Source: an uncultured Bacteroidales bacterium
GTDB taxonomy: Bacteria > Bacteroidota > Bacteroidia > Bacteroidales > P3
Length of the DNA: 64,000 nt
Reading direction: 5' to 3'
Assembly (NCBI GenBank): GCA_900314725.1
Contig: OMWJ01000002.1
Span: 150,929-214,928, forward strand
A model generated the notes under the pieces. That model worked only from the letters and a program-made list of their open reading frames with translations, was not told the origin of the DNA and ran no database searches. Of this stretch, positions 8,337 through 18,141 are shown one piece after another. Both the position numbers and the translations under genes were made by a program. Position 1 is the first letter of the stretch; each line of letters starts with the position of its first letter.

Positions 8337-11300
8337 TTACATCAAATTACCGATGACATCTATCATCTCTTTGTATCCATTCACTTCATGGTAGCGAACT
8401 TTGCTCGTTGAAACGCTGTTGAAAAGTTTCTTGGCACAATCAATCTTTGCTCTTTCTATGTCCCTCAGTTGCATAGAATCCATGCTTCCCTTGGTCTCTG
8501 CGATAAAGAATATGTGTTTCACGTCCATTTTGTCATTGAAAGCGATAGCCCAGTCTGGAGCATAGTTACCCACAGGAGTCGGAATCTGGAACGTGCGAGG
8601 TAGTTTTGCATAGACACAAACCTCATTTGCAGCATCAAGGTCTTCTGCAAACTTTCGTTCTCCCTTGCTGTCAGTAAACACATAGTCCAGGATATGCTTT
8701 TTGGCAGGATAGGCTTTGTCAACGCTCTGACGGCTCTTTTCCTGCGTAAAAATATCCGTTTCGTAGGTCTGTTCCGTACGATTATAACAGATATGCTCCA
8801 CTATCATCGTGGCTTTCTGCTCTTTGATGAGTTTTATCACGTTGCGGATAAACTCCTCTGGATTGTTCTTGAACAGATATAGTTTTGCCGTAGAAATGCC
8901 TTCTAGGATACGAACCACCGTTCTTCTTGTAAGTGTTGCACCTTTGGCAATATCGCCAACGAGGTCATAGGGGACATCGCTTTTAGAAACCTCCCTCATG
9001 GTTTGTGTACTGGTGTGCTGGGCATCGGTAAAATCAGGGTCATCCGCTCCTTGTTCGCCTGTTGTTACCACATACTTCAGTTCGGTAACACGCAGATTCT
9101 TGTTGATAGAAGCCACCGCTTTTTGTATCAACTCCTCACTACTATAGTGAACAGTATAGACGTATCTATGGTTGATTTCTTTCCACAGAGCCTTGAACTC
9201 TTTCTTCTCGGCATTGTCGTTCAGGTGGTCGTTCACCACTTCGGCCTTGTCGTTGGCATCTTCCACCATATCCACCAAGGCGGTGGGGTCGAAGATGCTT
9301 TGTATCAATTTGTGCACCTGCTCTTTTATGGGTTGGAGCTTCTTGCTCATCGGGGCAAGTGTGCCGTTCTCCAAGTCGGTATGGTATGCTTGTTGTATGT
9401 TACCTTTCTCGTCTATATAGTCGTTGTCGAACAGGTAACTAACGATACCGACTGCCTCCTGTTCCGAAATAGTGTGCAGTCCGCCCTCCACCTTGATGGT
9501 GATGTCTTTGAAGTATTCCACGGTGGCCTGTGTCGGACGCTCACGGAGGGTTTCCTTGGTTTCCTTTTGCAGAGCATCAACAAAGGAGCTGTAGTTCTCG
9601 TTGGCAATGACGGTCAGTTTGTTGGTGTCGTGGACGGCATCGCCCAGTCGCTCTTTGTCCATGCGGTTACCATCTCTGTCTACACAGATACGCAATCCTC
9701 GTCCAACCTCCTGCCGTTTGGCAGTAGCACTGTTGGCGTGACGCAGGGTACATATCTGGAACACATTCGGATTATCCCATCCCTCACGCAGAGCGGAGTG
9801 GGAGAAGATGAACCGTGTCGGTTCGTCAAAACTCAGCAGACGCTCCTTGTTTTTAAGAATCAAGTCGTAAGCCGTTATATCAGATGAGAAGTCTTCGCCA
9901 CGTTTCACAGTGCTGTTGATAACACGACCATTCCTATCTATAGAGAAGTAGCCATTATGCACCTGTTCAACGTTGAATCTTTTCAGATACCGCTGATAGT
10001 CGTCCTCAAAGAGCAATATGTTCTCGTTCAGGTAGCGGTTGTACTCCTGCTCAAACATCGTCCAAAGCGGACCTTTCACAACCTCTCCCTGTTCGTCGTA
10101 GCCCTTGTAGTTTGCCACCTCATCAATAAAGAACAACGAAAGCGTCTTGATGCCCTGCTGGAACAGCTGACGCTCTTTCTCAAAGTGGCTTTTTATCGTT
10201 TCACGTATCTGCACCTGCTGAATGGTCTTCTCCGACACATCACCCATCACCTCACCAGCCTTTATCTGTTTACCGTTGCGGAAAAAGACCGTATTTGTTA
10301 GTGGGTTGATGTCGGTGATGACAAACTCCTTGTAGGCAGGCAGCCCAGAGGCATCTAAGAGCGAGTCGCCCTGCGAGAACTTCATGGTCTGGCGGCGAGC
10401 CTGACTGGCCCCTTGCACCTCAATCTCCAGTTTTACCTCTGGTGCCTTATTCTTCGAGAGCACAATGCTATCAAAATAGATATATGCCTGAGCACCCATC
10501 AGGTTCTGGAGTGTTATGCCCTTCACCTGAATTTTCTTCACCAGCCGCTGACAGTAGGCATCGTAGGCATCAAGTGCATAGATGCAGTTATGCGAGGTCT
10601 TGTGTGTGGCCGAATAGTTCAGTACGAACAGCGGTTTGAAGTTCTTCAAGGCTCGCTGGGTGGCTGCACCTTCCATTTTCTGTGGCTCGTCCATGATGAT
10701 AATCGGGCGGTTAGCAGCTATCACATCTATAGGCCGACGGCTTTGAAAGTCGTCTCGCGTGGAGTACATGATCAAGCTTACCTTGTTCTTCGCATCCTCC
10801 TTAAAGTCGCGTGCGAAAGCCTGCGTATTGATAATCATCACATTGATGCTGGCATCACTGCTAAAGGAGTCTATCTGTGTCAAGTTGCTGCTGTTATAGA
10901 TAAAGTAGCGGGCTTTCTTGCCATACTGCTCCATGAAGTGCTCTTCCAACATCGTGAAGCTTTTATACACGCCCTCACGAATGGCAATGCTGGGCACCAC
11001 CACGATGAACTTAGACCAGCCGTAACGCTTATTCAACTCAAACATCGTCTTGATATAGACGTAGGTTTTACCCGTACCCGTCTCCATCTCAATGTCTAAG
11101 GAACAAGCCCCCAAGCCGTCTGGCAAACTGAGTTTCGTTGACTTCGGTATGTTGCCGATGGCTTGCTGCTGCTGAATATTGGCAAGCAATTGATGACCTT
11201 GCAACTCCACATCGTTGTTGCGCCATCCTACATATTCCTCTTCAAACGTAATCTGTCCCTTACGTTTACCCAAGTCGCGGCGATACTGTGCATTTGTCTT

Positions 11301-11381
11301 CGATGGCTGTCCTGCAAACACATTCACCGTCTGCTCCACAGCCTCTGTCTGGTATTGTTGTATCTTAAACTTAAACTTCAT
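8337..11381 (-). CDS. res: Type III restriction enzyme, Res subunit
   Basis: SF2 helicase/translocase fused to a nuclease; with Mod it cuts DNA between head-to-head unmethylated sites. The 1014 residues are typical of Res. The Walker A motif is METGTGKT (about 97-104), motif II is DEPQ (about 229, the type III signature rather than DEAD), and a helicase C domain includes SALREGWDNPN and GRGLR. A C-terminal PD-(D/E)xK nuclease reads APDWAIAF...FIAETKG (about 945-985). It is the last gene of a tight minus-strand operon, 13 bp after mod. GC is visibly higher than in the flanking genes (34 of 60 bases in the line starting at 9241), consistent with acquisition by transfer. Confidence 0.92.
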   Translation of the reverse strand: MKFKFKIQQYQTEAVEQTVNVFAGQPSKTNAQYRRDLGKRKGQITFEEEYVGWRNNDVELQGHQLLANIQQQQAIGNIPKSTKLSLPDGLGACSLDIEMETGTGKTYVYIKTMFELNKRYGWSKFIVVVPSIAIREGVYKSFTMLEEHFMEQYGKKARYFIYNSSNLTQIDSFSSDASINVMIINTQAFARDFKEDAKNKVSLIMYSTRDDFQSRRPIDVIAANRPIIIMDEPQKMEGAATQRALKNFKPLFVLNYSATHKTSHNCIYALDAYDAYCQRLVKKIQVKGITLQNLMGAQAYIYFDSIVLSKNKAPEVKLEIEVQGASQARRQTMKFSQGDSLLDASGLPAYKEFVITDINPLTNTVFFRNGKQIKAGEVMGDVSEKTIQQVQIRETIKSHFEKERQLFQQGIKTLSLFFIDEVANYKGYDEQGEVVKGPLWTMFEQEYNRYLNENILLFEDDYQRYLKRFNVEQVHNGYFSIDRNGRVINSTVKRGEDFSSDITAYDLILKNKERLLSFDEPTRFIFSHSALREGWDNPNVFQICTLRHANSATAKRQEVGRGLRICVDRDGNRMDKERLGDAVHDTNKLTVIANENYSSFVDALQKETKETLRERPTQATVEYFKDITIKVEGGLHTISEQEAVGIVSYLFDNDYIDEKGNIQQAYHTDLENGTLAPMSKKLQPIKEQVHKLIQSIFDPTALVDMVEDANDKAEVVNDHLNDNAEKKEFKALWKEINHRYVYTVHYSSEELIQKAVASINKNLRVTELKYVVTTGEQGADDPDFTDAQHTSTQTMREVSKSDVPYDLVGDIAKGATLTRRTVVRILEGISTAKLYLFKNNPEEFIRNVIKLIKEQKATMIVEHICYNRTEQTYETDIFTQEKSRQSVDKAYPAKKHILDYVFTDSKGERKFAEDLDAANEVCVYAKLPRTFQIPTPVGNYAPDWAIAFNDKMDVKHIFFIAETKGSMDSMQLRDIERAKIDCAKKLFNSVSTSKVRYHEVNGYKEMIDVIGNLM

Positions 11382-11394
11382 ACATCTGCTTCGT

Positions 11395-13278
11395 TTAGAG
11401 GATTCTGCGGATGGTATCCTTACTATAGTGATTGAATATCTGCTCGAAGTTGTCTGCTACGTTATCGTTGGCGAGGCTCTTGTCACGCATCACGAAGTAG
11501 TAAGGTTGCTGTTTGGCTATCTCCGTGATGGTGGTTTCGTTTACAGCCTCATCGAAGCAAGCCATCAAGTAACCATCGCTTACGTTCCAAACCGTCTTGC
11601 CGGCAATCTGCGTTTGCTCTATTTTAGCAGACAGTTCAATGCCGAGATCTATCATTGTCTGGAACAGCAGGTCTTCTTCTGTTCGGTCTGGCTTGATGTT
11701 GTCCTCAAAGAGTTTCTGTTCATTAAACTCCTCTGGCGTGTAATACACATCCTCCATGTTTGAAGAGTCGAGTTTCAGGACTCTGAAACCTATATCAAGG
11801 TCTTGTGTGGTCAGCGGACTTTCTTCCTTAATTTTCTTACCTGCACGACGAATACGTTCTTTACCGATTTCACAGATGTTCTTATAGCCGGCCTTATATG
11901 CTTCACTCTTCTCGTCAGTTGCTTCAGGTAGCTGCACCATAATGAACTTGCGATTTCCTCCATCTTCTGCATTAAGTTGCATCACAGCATGGGCTGTAGT
12001 AGCAGAACCTGAAAAGAAGTCGAGAATAATTGTCTCTTTGGCATCCGCCAATATCGTTAAATCTTTCACTAACCGTGTTGGCTTTGAAAAATCAAAAATT
12101 GCTCTTTCAACATTGAACAATGATTTAATTTCTTCAGTACCTCTGGCATTAATATACTCATCCCTAAACAATGTGGTAAACTGTTTTATTTTGGGAGTAT
12201 TATCTCTTATCTTCTCATATACTATATATGTACCATTATCTCTCATCTCAAAAATTGCATTATGCTCCTTTAATAATGCAAACATTTTCTCTTTACCAAG
12301 CCTCCATCTCCCCTCACTTCCATCATTTCTAATTGGATAAACATCTTCTCCATTGGGACCAGGGATAGGATAATACATTGAAGGGGAATCTTCTCTTCTT
12401 GATCCAGCCCCCCATTTATTTAGCTCTCTACCTTTTGCATATTTTCCATACTCATCTTCCAATTTGAATTCAAATGATTCTCCTTCAATACCACCGAATT
12501 CTATATTATCATAATTACGAGCATAACATAAAACATAATCATTTACTTCTCTTATGTTCTTTGATTTTGAGCCACCTTTAATTGCTTCCCTTGTTATTGT
12601 TGCAATCTTATTGGACTCCCCAAAAACTTCATTGCACATGTTTTCAAGATTTTTCAACTCGCAATCATCAATCGAAATAAATATCACTCCATCCTCACTC
12701 AACAAATCCTTTGCCACTTTCAAACGTGGATAAATCATATTGAGCCAATCGGTGTGGAAACGTCCATTGCTTTCTGTATTTGTGACAAGCTGATGGCCAT
12801 CTTCATCATATTGTCCACTATTGTGAACATACTCCTGCTTATCTTGGTCGAAATTATCATTATACACAAAGTCATTGCCCGTATTGTAAGGCGGGTCAAT
12901 GTAAATCATCTTCACCTTGCCAAGATAGTTCTCACGCAGCAACTTTAACACTTGCAGGTTATCGCCCTCGATATAGAGGTTCTGCGTGTTGTCGAAGTCA
13001 ACACTCTCTTCACGACAAGGGCGAAGAGTATCTGTGGTTGGTGCATTAGCCAAACGAATGGCATTGCGCTTATCAGGCCATGTGAACTGATAGCGTTCCT
13101 CCGGACCTTCAACAATATCCTTAGACAACTCTTGTCTGAGTTGGTCAAAATCAATTGCCACTTCCGGCTTCCCTTCATCGTTCAGCCGTTCTGTTAAGCA
13201 GTTGGGAAATAACTCCCCAATCCGCTTTATGTTCTCATCCACGATGTTCGTGGTCTGCATGTTCAATTTCTCTATCAT
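11395..13278 (-). CDS. mod: Type III DNA methyltransferase, Mod subunit (adenine-specific)
   Basis: Site-specific N6-adenine methyltransferase that recognises DNA for the type III enzyme. Order of motifs: N-terminal region, catalytic DPPYNTG (about residues 127-133), a long target-recognition region (about 200-405), then the SAM-binding motif as LDFFSGSATTAHAV (about 415-428) and the C-terminal Res-interaction part. This is the beta-class order. Length 627 is normal. Start at 13278; an ATG six codons in is an alternative. The central segment (about 12060-12700) is clearly more AT-rich than both ends (19 of 60 GC in the line starting at 12121), suggesting that the recognition domain was exchanged separately. 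It lies 6 bp after the ORF6N gene. Confidence 0.92.
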   Translation of the reverse strand: MIEKLNMQTTNIVDENIKRIGELFPNCLTERLNDEGKPEVAIDFDQLRQELSKDIVEGPEERYQFTWPDKRNAIRLANAPTTDTLRPCREESVDFDNTQNLYIEGDNLQVLKLLRENYLGKVKMIYIDPPYNTGNDFVYNDNFDQDKQEYVHNSGQYDEDGHQLVTNTESNGRFHTDWLNMIYPRLKVAKDLLSEDGVIFISIDDCELKNLENMCNEVFGESNKIATITREAIKGGSKSKNIREVNDYVLCYARNYDNIEFGGIEGESFEFKLEDEYGKYAKGRELNKWGAGSRREDSPSMYYPIPGPNGEDVYPIRNDGSEGRWRLGKEKMFALLKEHNAIFEMRDNGTYIVYEKIRDNTPKIKQFTTLFRDEYINARGTEEIKSLFNVERAIFDFSKPTRLVKDLTILADAKETIILDFFSGSATTAHAVMQLNAEDGGNRKFIMVQLPEATDEKSEAYKAGYKNICEIGKERIRRAGKKIKEESPLTTQDLDIGFRVLKLDSSNMEDVYYTPEEFNEQKLFEDNIKPDRTEEDLLFQTMIDLGIELSAKIEQTQIAGKTVWNVSDGYLMACFDEAVNETTITEIAKQQPYYFVMRDKSLANDNVADNFEQIFNHYSKDTIRRIL

Positions 13279-13284
13279 GTTAGT

Positions 13285-13893
13285 TTACTGATTATTGTTT
13301 TTCTTAACCCGTTTTACGGTATGCTTTATTTTCCCTATCAAGAAGTTGAGTTCGAGCGTTGACTCCGTTTCCGACGTTTCCAAATCAGGCATGACAATAT
13401 CGGAAAGCACTTCGCCGAAATGCTGCATCTTTGCGTTTTGCAGTTTCTTGTCGGTTTCCTTGTGCAATTCCTTGAGTTCACGCTTCAGTGACCTTACCTT
13501 TGCAAAGGTCTCAATAATGGCTAATGTTGCATCTGTCGCAATATCACTTTTCAAAATAGTAGCCAACATATAAAGACCTTTCTCAGAGAAAGCCTTAGGC
13601 ATGACAGTAGAATGTTTCAGCGAATCAAACCGGTGGAAATTTTCCACCAGTTCGCGCTTCTCTTCTGCGTTCAGTTCAAAATAATAGTCAGTCGGGAATT
13701 TCTTTGGGTTGTTCTTGACAGCTTTATTAATGTCTCTTGTGGCAACACCATAAATGGCAGCCACATCCCTATCTATAAGGACTGGTGTCTCACGTATGAC
13801 GACAATACTATTGTTTACTTCGGCAATGAGTGAGGACTGTAGATTACCAGACTTTGCCAAAGTTTTTTCGTTTGGTTCTTTTTGCTTTTCCAT
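13285..13893 (-). CDS. ORF6N domain protein
   Basis: The 202-residue protein has an N-terminal ORF6N DNA-binding-type domain (about 20-110: IRETPVLIDRDVAAIYGV, then NPKKFPTDYYFELN), a family found in phage antirepressors and in mobile or defence islands. A helical C-terminal region follows (about 125-165, rich in Lys/Glu) and then a basic tail. It sits inside the restriction operon with 1 bp to the upstream DUF4391 gene and 6 bp to mod, so it is cotranscribed. A regulator of the cassette or an accessory factor is inferred; nothing in the sequence shows catalytic activity. Confidence 0.8.
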   Translation of the reverse strand: MEKQKEPNEKTLAKSGNLQSSLIAEVNNSIVVIRETPVLIDRDVAAIYGVATRDINKAVKNNPKKFPTDYYFELNAEEKRELVENFHRFDSLKHSTVMPKAFSEKGLYMLATILKSDIATDATLAIIETFAKVRSLKRELKELHKETDKKLQNAKMQHFGEVLSDIVMPDLETSETESTLELNFLIGKIKHTVKRVKKNNNQ

Positions 13894-13894
13894 A

Positions 13895-14521
13895 TTATAG
13901 TTGTTCTTTTAGTTTCAGTATCTGTTGATGCAGTTCGTATTTCTTGTGAGTCTGCTTCTCTGTACGGCACTGCTTTTCTAATGATTCTATCTGGCGAAGC
14001 AATTTTTCCCGCTGCTCACGTTGAATAATCTGCTCCTCAATGCTTTCTTCTACCTGAGCATCCAAACCACCTATGGTCGCTACGATATTATTCCAGACAT
14101 CATCAAGCGACAAGCCTTGCAGGTGGATAGCGGCTTCGTCTGTCGGCATCCAATCAGACTTTTGCAGTCGGGTATGGAAGATGCAGAATTGTGTCTGCTC
14201 TTCATATTGCATGGCAAAGACCATTTTCTGTGGTATAAGCTTTTGAAGCATGAGGATATTCTTCAAATCATAATCCTTTCGCTTCAATGCCACTTGCAGC
14301 ACATAGAACCCTCCTATTTCTTTCCCTTTCGCTAAGGCTGGAACAGTTGCCGAAGATACCCTTGCCACCAATACCATACGGCTGATGTCCGCATCGAAAC
14401 GGTCACGCTCAGCCGCTCTGAGATTGAACTTCTCAAAGACAGCCTTCTTAAAAAGCGGCTTGTTGATGGCGGTAGCAGGTGGTAACTTAAACATAAGCTT
14501 CATTTGATTACAAGGAAACAA
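13895..14521 (-). CDS. DUF4391 domain protein
   Basis: The 208 residues resemble DUF4391, a family that accompanies helicase/methyltransferase cassettes. The visible family feature is AERDRFDADISRMVLVARVS near residues 35-55, followed by a mixed segment and a C-terminal charged coiled coil (about 165-208). The start overlaps the helicase 3' end by 22 bp, suggesting translational coupling; ATG codons at residues 7 and 10 are alternatives. Molecular role unknown; by context it works with the SNF2-like helicase and the type III enzyme. Confidence 0.75.
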   Translation of the reverse strand: MFPCNQMKLMFKLPPATAINKPLFKKAVFEKFNLRAAERDRFDADISRMVLVARVSSATVPALAKGKEIGGFYVLQVALKRKDYDLKNILMLQKLIPQKMVFAMQYEEQTQFCIFHTRLQKSDWMPTDEAAIHLQGLSLDDVWNNIVATIGGLDAQVEESIEEQIIQREQREKLLRQIESLEKQCRTEKQTHKKYELHQQILKLKEQL

Positions 14522-17500
14522 ATCAGTTCAAAATCATCAAGCCCTGTGATGCGTTCCTCAAAGAGTTCGCCCATATAGCCATCAAGGAAACTGTCAATGT
14601 CGACCTCTTCCTTCTTGGTGACAATAGACTCTATCGCCTTGCCAAGCAGTTCGGAGTATTTGCCCATACGCAGACCGTCGCGTGTTTCTTTGTTGAAGGC
14701 ACTGCATAGTTTGACATCTGGCTTAGTCATAGGCTTGCAGAGCATACGCATCTTATCTAACAAGTCTTTCGGGTGTAGATGGTCTACAATCACTTCGCCA
14801 TCATCACGGATATATACCATATAGAAGGGATGCAACTGGTTCTTGTGGCCTATGTTCACGCCCGCTGTACGGTTCTTCAAAACGAAAACCGTCCCTGATG
14901 GTGCCTGGTCTGAAGCATGTACAACGGCATGAAGCCCGAAAGGTGTATGTTCCACGTCATGATTGGAATTCATATATTCCAGCAAGTCAAGACGGAACTC
15001 ATTCAGTCCTAAGTCCATGATGCTGACACCAGTACTCATTTCCTCCAAATCAACAACATCTTCTTTCAGTCGTTCCAACTGCTGCTTGCGGTACTCCAAA
15101 TCATCTTTCTCTTCTGGTGAAAGAAGGTTGTCATCACCTGTGGCAGTCATCACCGTTACCTTCATGCGGCTCTCCACACGTCCTTTCAGATTGATGTACT
15201 CGTCGAGCGTCATGTCAGGCCAATAGTTGACCAACTGAATCTGTGCATTCTTAGATCCGATGCGGTCTATTCTTCCAAAACGCTGGATGATACGCACCGG
15301 GTTCCAGTGAATGTCGTAGTTCAGCAGGTAGTCGCAATCCTGCAAGTTCTGTCCTTCGCTGATACAGTCGGTGGCAATTAATACATCAATTTCTTCCTTC
15401 AAATGTGGATAGACAACTTCACACTCCTTAGATATAGGCGAGAAGAGAGTCAGCACTTTGTTGAAGTCCAGTTTCTCTCGTAACTTTAAGGTGCTTCGTG
15501 CTTCCACATCACCAGTAACAAGAGCAACATTCAAGCCATATTCCGTCTTAATCTTCTCTGCCAAGCAGTCATAAAGATATAAGGCTGTATCTGAGAAAGC
15601 TGTAAAGATAAGCACCTTTTTGTTATTCCCATTGATAGGATGGGCAAACTTGTCTTTCAAATCACAGATGAGTTGTTGCAGTTTGCTGTCATGTTCAGGC
15701 GTAATGCTCTGGAGCATGAGAAGCAGCTGACGGATGATTTCAAGGTCGTCCTTGATTTCCTTCTGCCATGATATATAATCCATATCTTCCAAGAGGATGC
15801 GGTTCTTCTTTTTACCGATGGTAAAGTCTTGTTCGTCCTCATCGCCATCAACGCTTTCATAATCATCTACCGACACACATCTCTCACCATCCTGGAAACG
15901 AGCGATAGTGTCAAGTGTTTCCTGCATGTAGCCACAAATACGAGTCAAGGTCAGCCTAAAACTGTTGACCGATGACTCAAGACGTTTCAACAGTTGCATA
16001 TTCATCAGTCGCTGAATACCTTGCTCACGCTCCTCTATGCTCAGACGGTGACCTGTAGTACTTTCCTCTCCCTTGTATTTATAGAGTTTGCTTGGCAGGA
16101 TGAATGCAGACGGAGCATAGATAGCCAGATGCAACATCTGCAGTTGCTCAAATATCTCGTTATAGCTGATAGCTGTATTAAAATCCGTTAGATGAGGCTG
16201 ACGAGAAATAGGTTTCAGCCGCTTTGGGAAGGTGCCAATATCTGTCATGTCATAATACTGCTGGATATGCTTACGACTACGGGCTATTGTGACTGCATCT
16301 AATAACTTGAAAAAATCAAAGTTAAGCATACGCAACAGGTTTTCGGTTGTACGCTCTTCTGGTGTAAAGTTTGCCCACCTATTATATGCTGTCTGTGCTT
16401 GACGGAAGATGTCATCAATGCCACGGTTAGTAGGCAGCAACTTATCAAAGGTTTCGGATTCGCCTTCATATGCCAGCTGTAACTGGTTCTTTAAATCGTT
16501 GAAACGGTTATTGACTGGTGTAGCTGAAAGCATCAACACTTTAGTCTTAACGCCATTGCGGATGACCTTGTTCATTAATCGCAGATAGCGATTCTCCTTT
16601 GGGTTATCACCATTTTCGTCTGTTGAGACTTTACCACCATTGCGGAAGTTGTGGCTTTCGTCTATAACCACAAGGTCATAGTTGCCCCAATTTACACGTT
16701 CCAAATCAATATCATTGCTGCAACCATGCTCACGACTTAGGTCTGTATGATAAAGCACATCATAATTGAGACGGTCTTTGGCCAACGGATTATTGACATA
16801 GTTCTGACGATAAGTATTCCAATTCTCAAACAGTTTTTTCGGACAAAGCACTAAGACGGTACGGTTACGGCTCTCAAAATACTTGATGACACTCAGGGCG
16901 GTGAAAGTCTTTCCCAAACCCACACTATCTGCAAGGATACAGCCATTGTACTTCTCCAGTTTGTTGATGAGAGCTAAGGCTGCATCACGCTGAAAGTTAT
17001 AGAGTTTATTCCAGATGCAGAATTCTTGAAGCCTGTTGCCTCTTTGGGTAGTTCGTCTTCGCTGATGTCTTCCAGAAACTCATTGAAGATGTTGTAGAGT
17101 GCTACGAAATATAAGAACTCTGGTGCGTTCTCTTTGTAGGCATTGCTGATGCTATCAATGACCTCTTCAGTCACCACTTGCAGACGACTGCTGTCGTTCC
17201 ACAATTGGTTAAAAAGGTCTATGTAAGCCTTGGAAAAAGGTGTTTCTGCCTTCTGGATCATAGTGTAGGCATTGTTACCCTTTTCACATCCGAGATCAAC
17301 TGTGGTAAAACCGTTGATGGGCGAATAGTTGGTGTCATCAAGGTTGATAAAACCCATCATTTGCTCGTTAGTCTTGTTTGACTTGAAACAAGCCTTCTGT
17401 CTTATCCATTCAGCACATTCGCGGGCAATAGCTTTTTGAGTAAGTTCGTTGCGGAGCTTAACTTCAAACTCTGAACCGTAAAGTGTCCGTTCACGGTCTA

Positions 17501-17726
17501 ACCTTGGTATGTAGAACTCACGTTGCTGCTTTGGAGTCTTTTCAGTAGTGAAAGTAGGCGAGGTAAAGATGAAACGTAGTTCTTTGATGTCTTTCAACGT
17601 TTCTTTGAGTTCTTGAAAAGCATAGATGGAAAAGCAAGATGCCGCTATTGACAGTCGGCTTTTTGACTGCATCTGCTGTATCAAATCATCACGCAACGTT
17701 TTACCTACATTATTAATCAGTTCCAT
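14500..17726 (-). pseudogene. PLD-like/SNF2-family helicase, disrupted by one frameshift
   Basis: Two frames together encode one protein of about 1075 residues. The first frame (17726 to 16974, 250 residues) is a phospholipase-D-like N-terminal domain (SRLSIAASCFSIYAFQEL...LRFIFTSPTF); I do not see a clear HxK pair. It runs out of frame after GFKNS. From about 17020 another frame continues with IWNKLYNFQRDAALALINKL, CILADSVGLGKT (Walker A), VVIDESHNFR (motif II), LMLSATPVNNRF, and a C-terminal helicase domain with ATDCISEGQNLQ and IIQRFGRIDRIGS, to a stop at 14500. One base appears to be missing at 17011-17022. The apparent GTG start at 16923 lies inside Walker A and cannot be real. It may be a true lesion, a phase-variable switch (no homopolymer is visible) or a sequencing error. 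First gene of the cassette. Confidence 0.85.
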
Positions 17727-17814
17727 CTAACAAGTTTTAATTCTAATAAAGCTGCTGTGTTGTCAATGCTATTCTTTCCTCACTACTGAAAGAACAACAA
17801 TCACTATGCATTTG

Positions 17815-17822
17815 CAAAGTTA
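17815..17822 (-). promoter_or_regulatory. -7 element for the restriction cassette
   Basis: TAACTTTG on the minus strand, about 90 bases before the ATG at 17726, fits TAnnTTTG. The -33 element is not clear. Confidence 0.4.
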
Positions 17823-17832
17823 TAAATTTTTT

Positions 17833-17960
17833 CCAAAACTAAGTCAGTTTACTCTAAATATCTTTCATTTTCCTAAAAAAACACTAAGTCTTTAGGGTAA
17901 AAAGAGTTAATGTTTTTTATTTAGATCTTGATGTTTTTGGTGGAAAGAGTTAATTTTTTT
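17833..17960. repeat. Degenerate 21-bp repeat array (locus B)
   Basis: Within the 415-bp gap between the cassette and the glycosyltransferase gene, diverged copies of the A-tract/core/T-tract unit occur with cores near 17839 and 17886 (inverted), and at 17904 (GAGTTA), 17924 (GATCTTG) and 17947 (GAGTTA). Spacing of the last three is 20-23 bp. Copies are more decayed than at the other loci. Confidence 0.55.
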
Positions 17961-17989
17961 ATATCTTTGATTATGAGGAATAAAGCACA

Positions 17990-18031
17990 AACGAACAAGG
18001 GATTTACCTATAGGGGAATACGTTGTTCGTT
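17990..18031. repeat. Hairpin with CCTATAGGGG loop (single copy)
   Basis: AACGAACAA (17990-17998) pairs perfectly with TTGTTCGTT (18023-18031); the 24-base loop contains CCTATAGGGGAA. The same CCTATAGGGG with a following GAA recurs in the hairpin at 46510, again next to a 21-bp repeat array. There is no T-run immediately after, so it does not look like a simple terminator. Confidence 0.6.
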
Positions 18032-18087
18032 CGCCAAAAAAAAACAGAAGTTTGTAGAAAAGTGTAACTAAGTCCTTTGCCTTTGAT

Positions 18088-18118
18088 TTTGATACTTTAA
18101 AATAATTTTATATCTTTG
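18088..18118 (+). promoter_or_regulatory. Promoter of the glycosyltransferase gene
   Basis: TTTG at 18088-18091 and TATCTTTG at 18111-18118 with exactly 19 bp between match the Bacteroidota -33/-7 consensus, 24 bp before the ATG at 18142. Confidence 0.75.
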
Positions 18119-18141
18119 CAAAGTATAATTAAGAGAAGGAT

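Noticed and set aside
9003..9887. 294-codon plus-strand frame opposite res
   Set aside because: Antisense to the conserved helicase region of res; the composition is what a complementary frame gives, and no domain is recognisable.
10413..11099. 228-codon plus-strand frame opposite res
   Set aside because: Lies over Walker A and DEPQ of res on the other strand; Cys/His-rich shadow frame without a domain.
11215..11763. 182-codon plus-strand frame across the res/mod junction
   Set aside because: Shadow of two well-supported genes on the minus strand.
16923..16925. GTG start of a free-standing 807-residue helicase
   Set aside because: It falls inside the Walker A block (LADSVGLGKT); the upstream bases in the same frame encode conserved helicase residues, so the protein is the remainder of a frameshifted longer gene.
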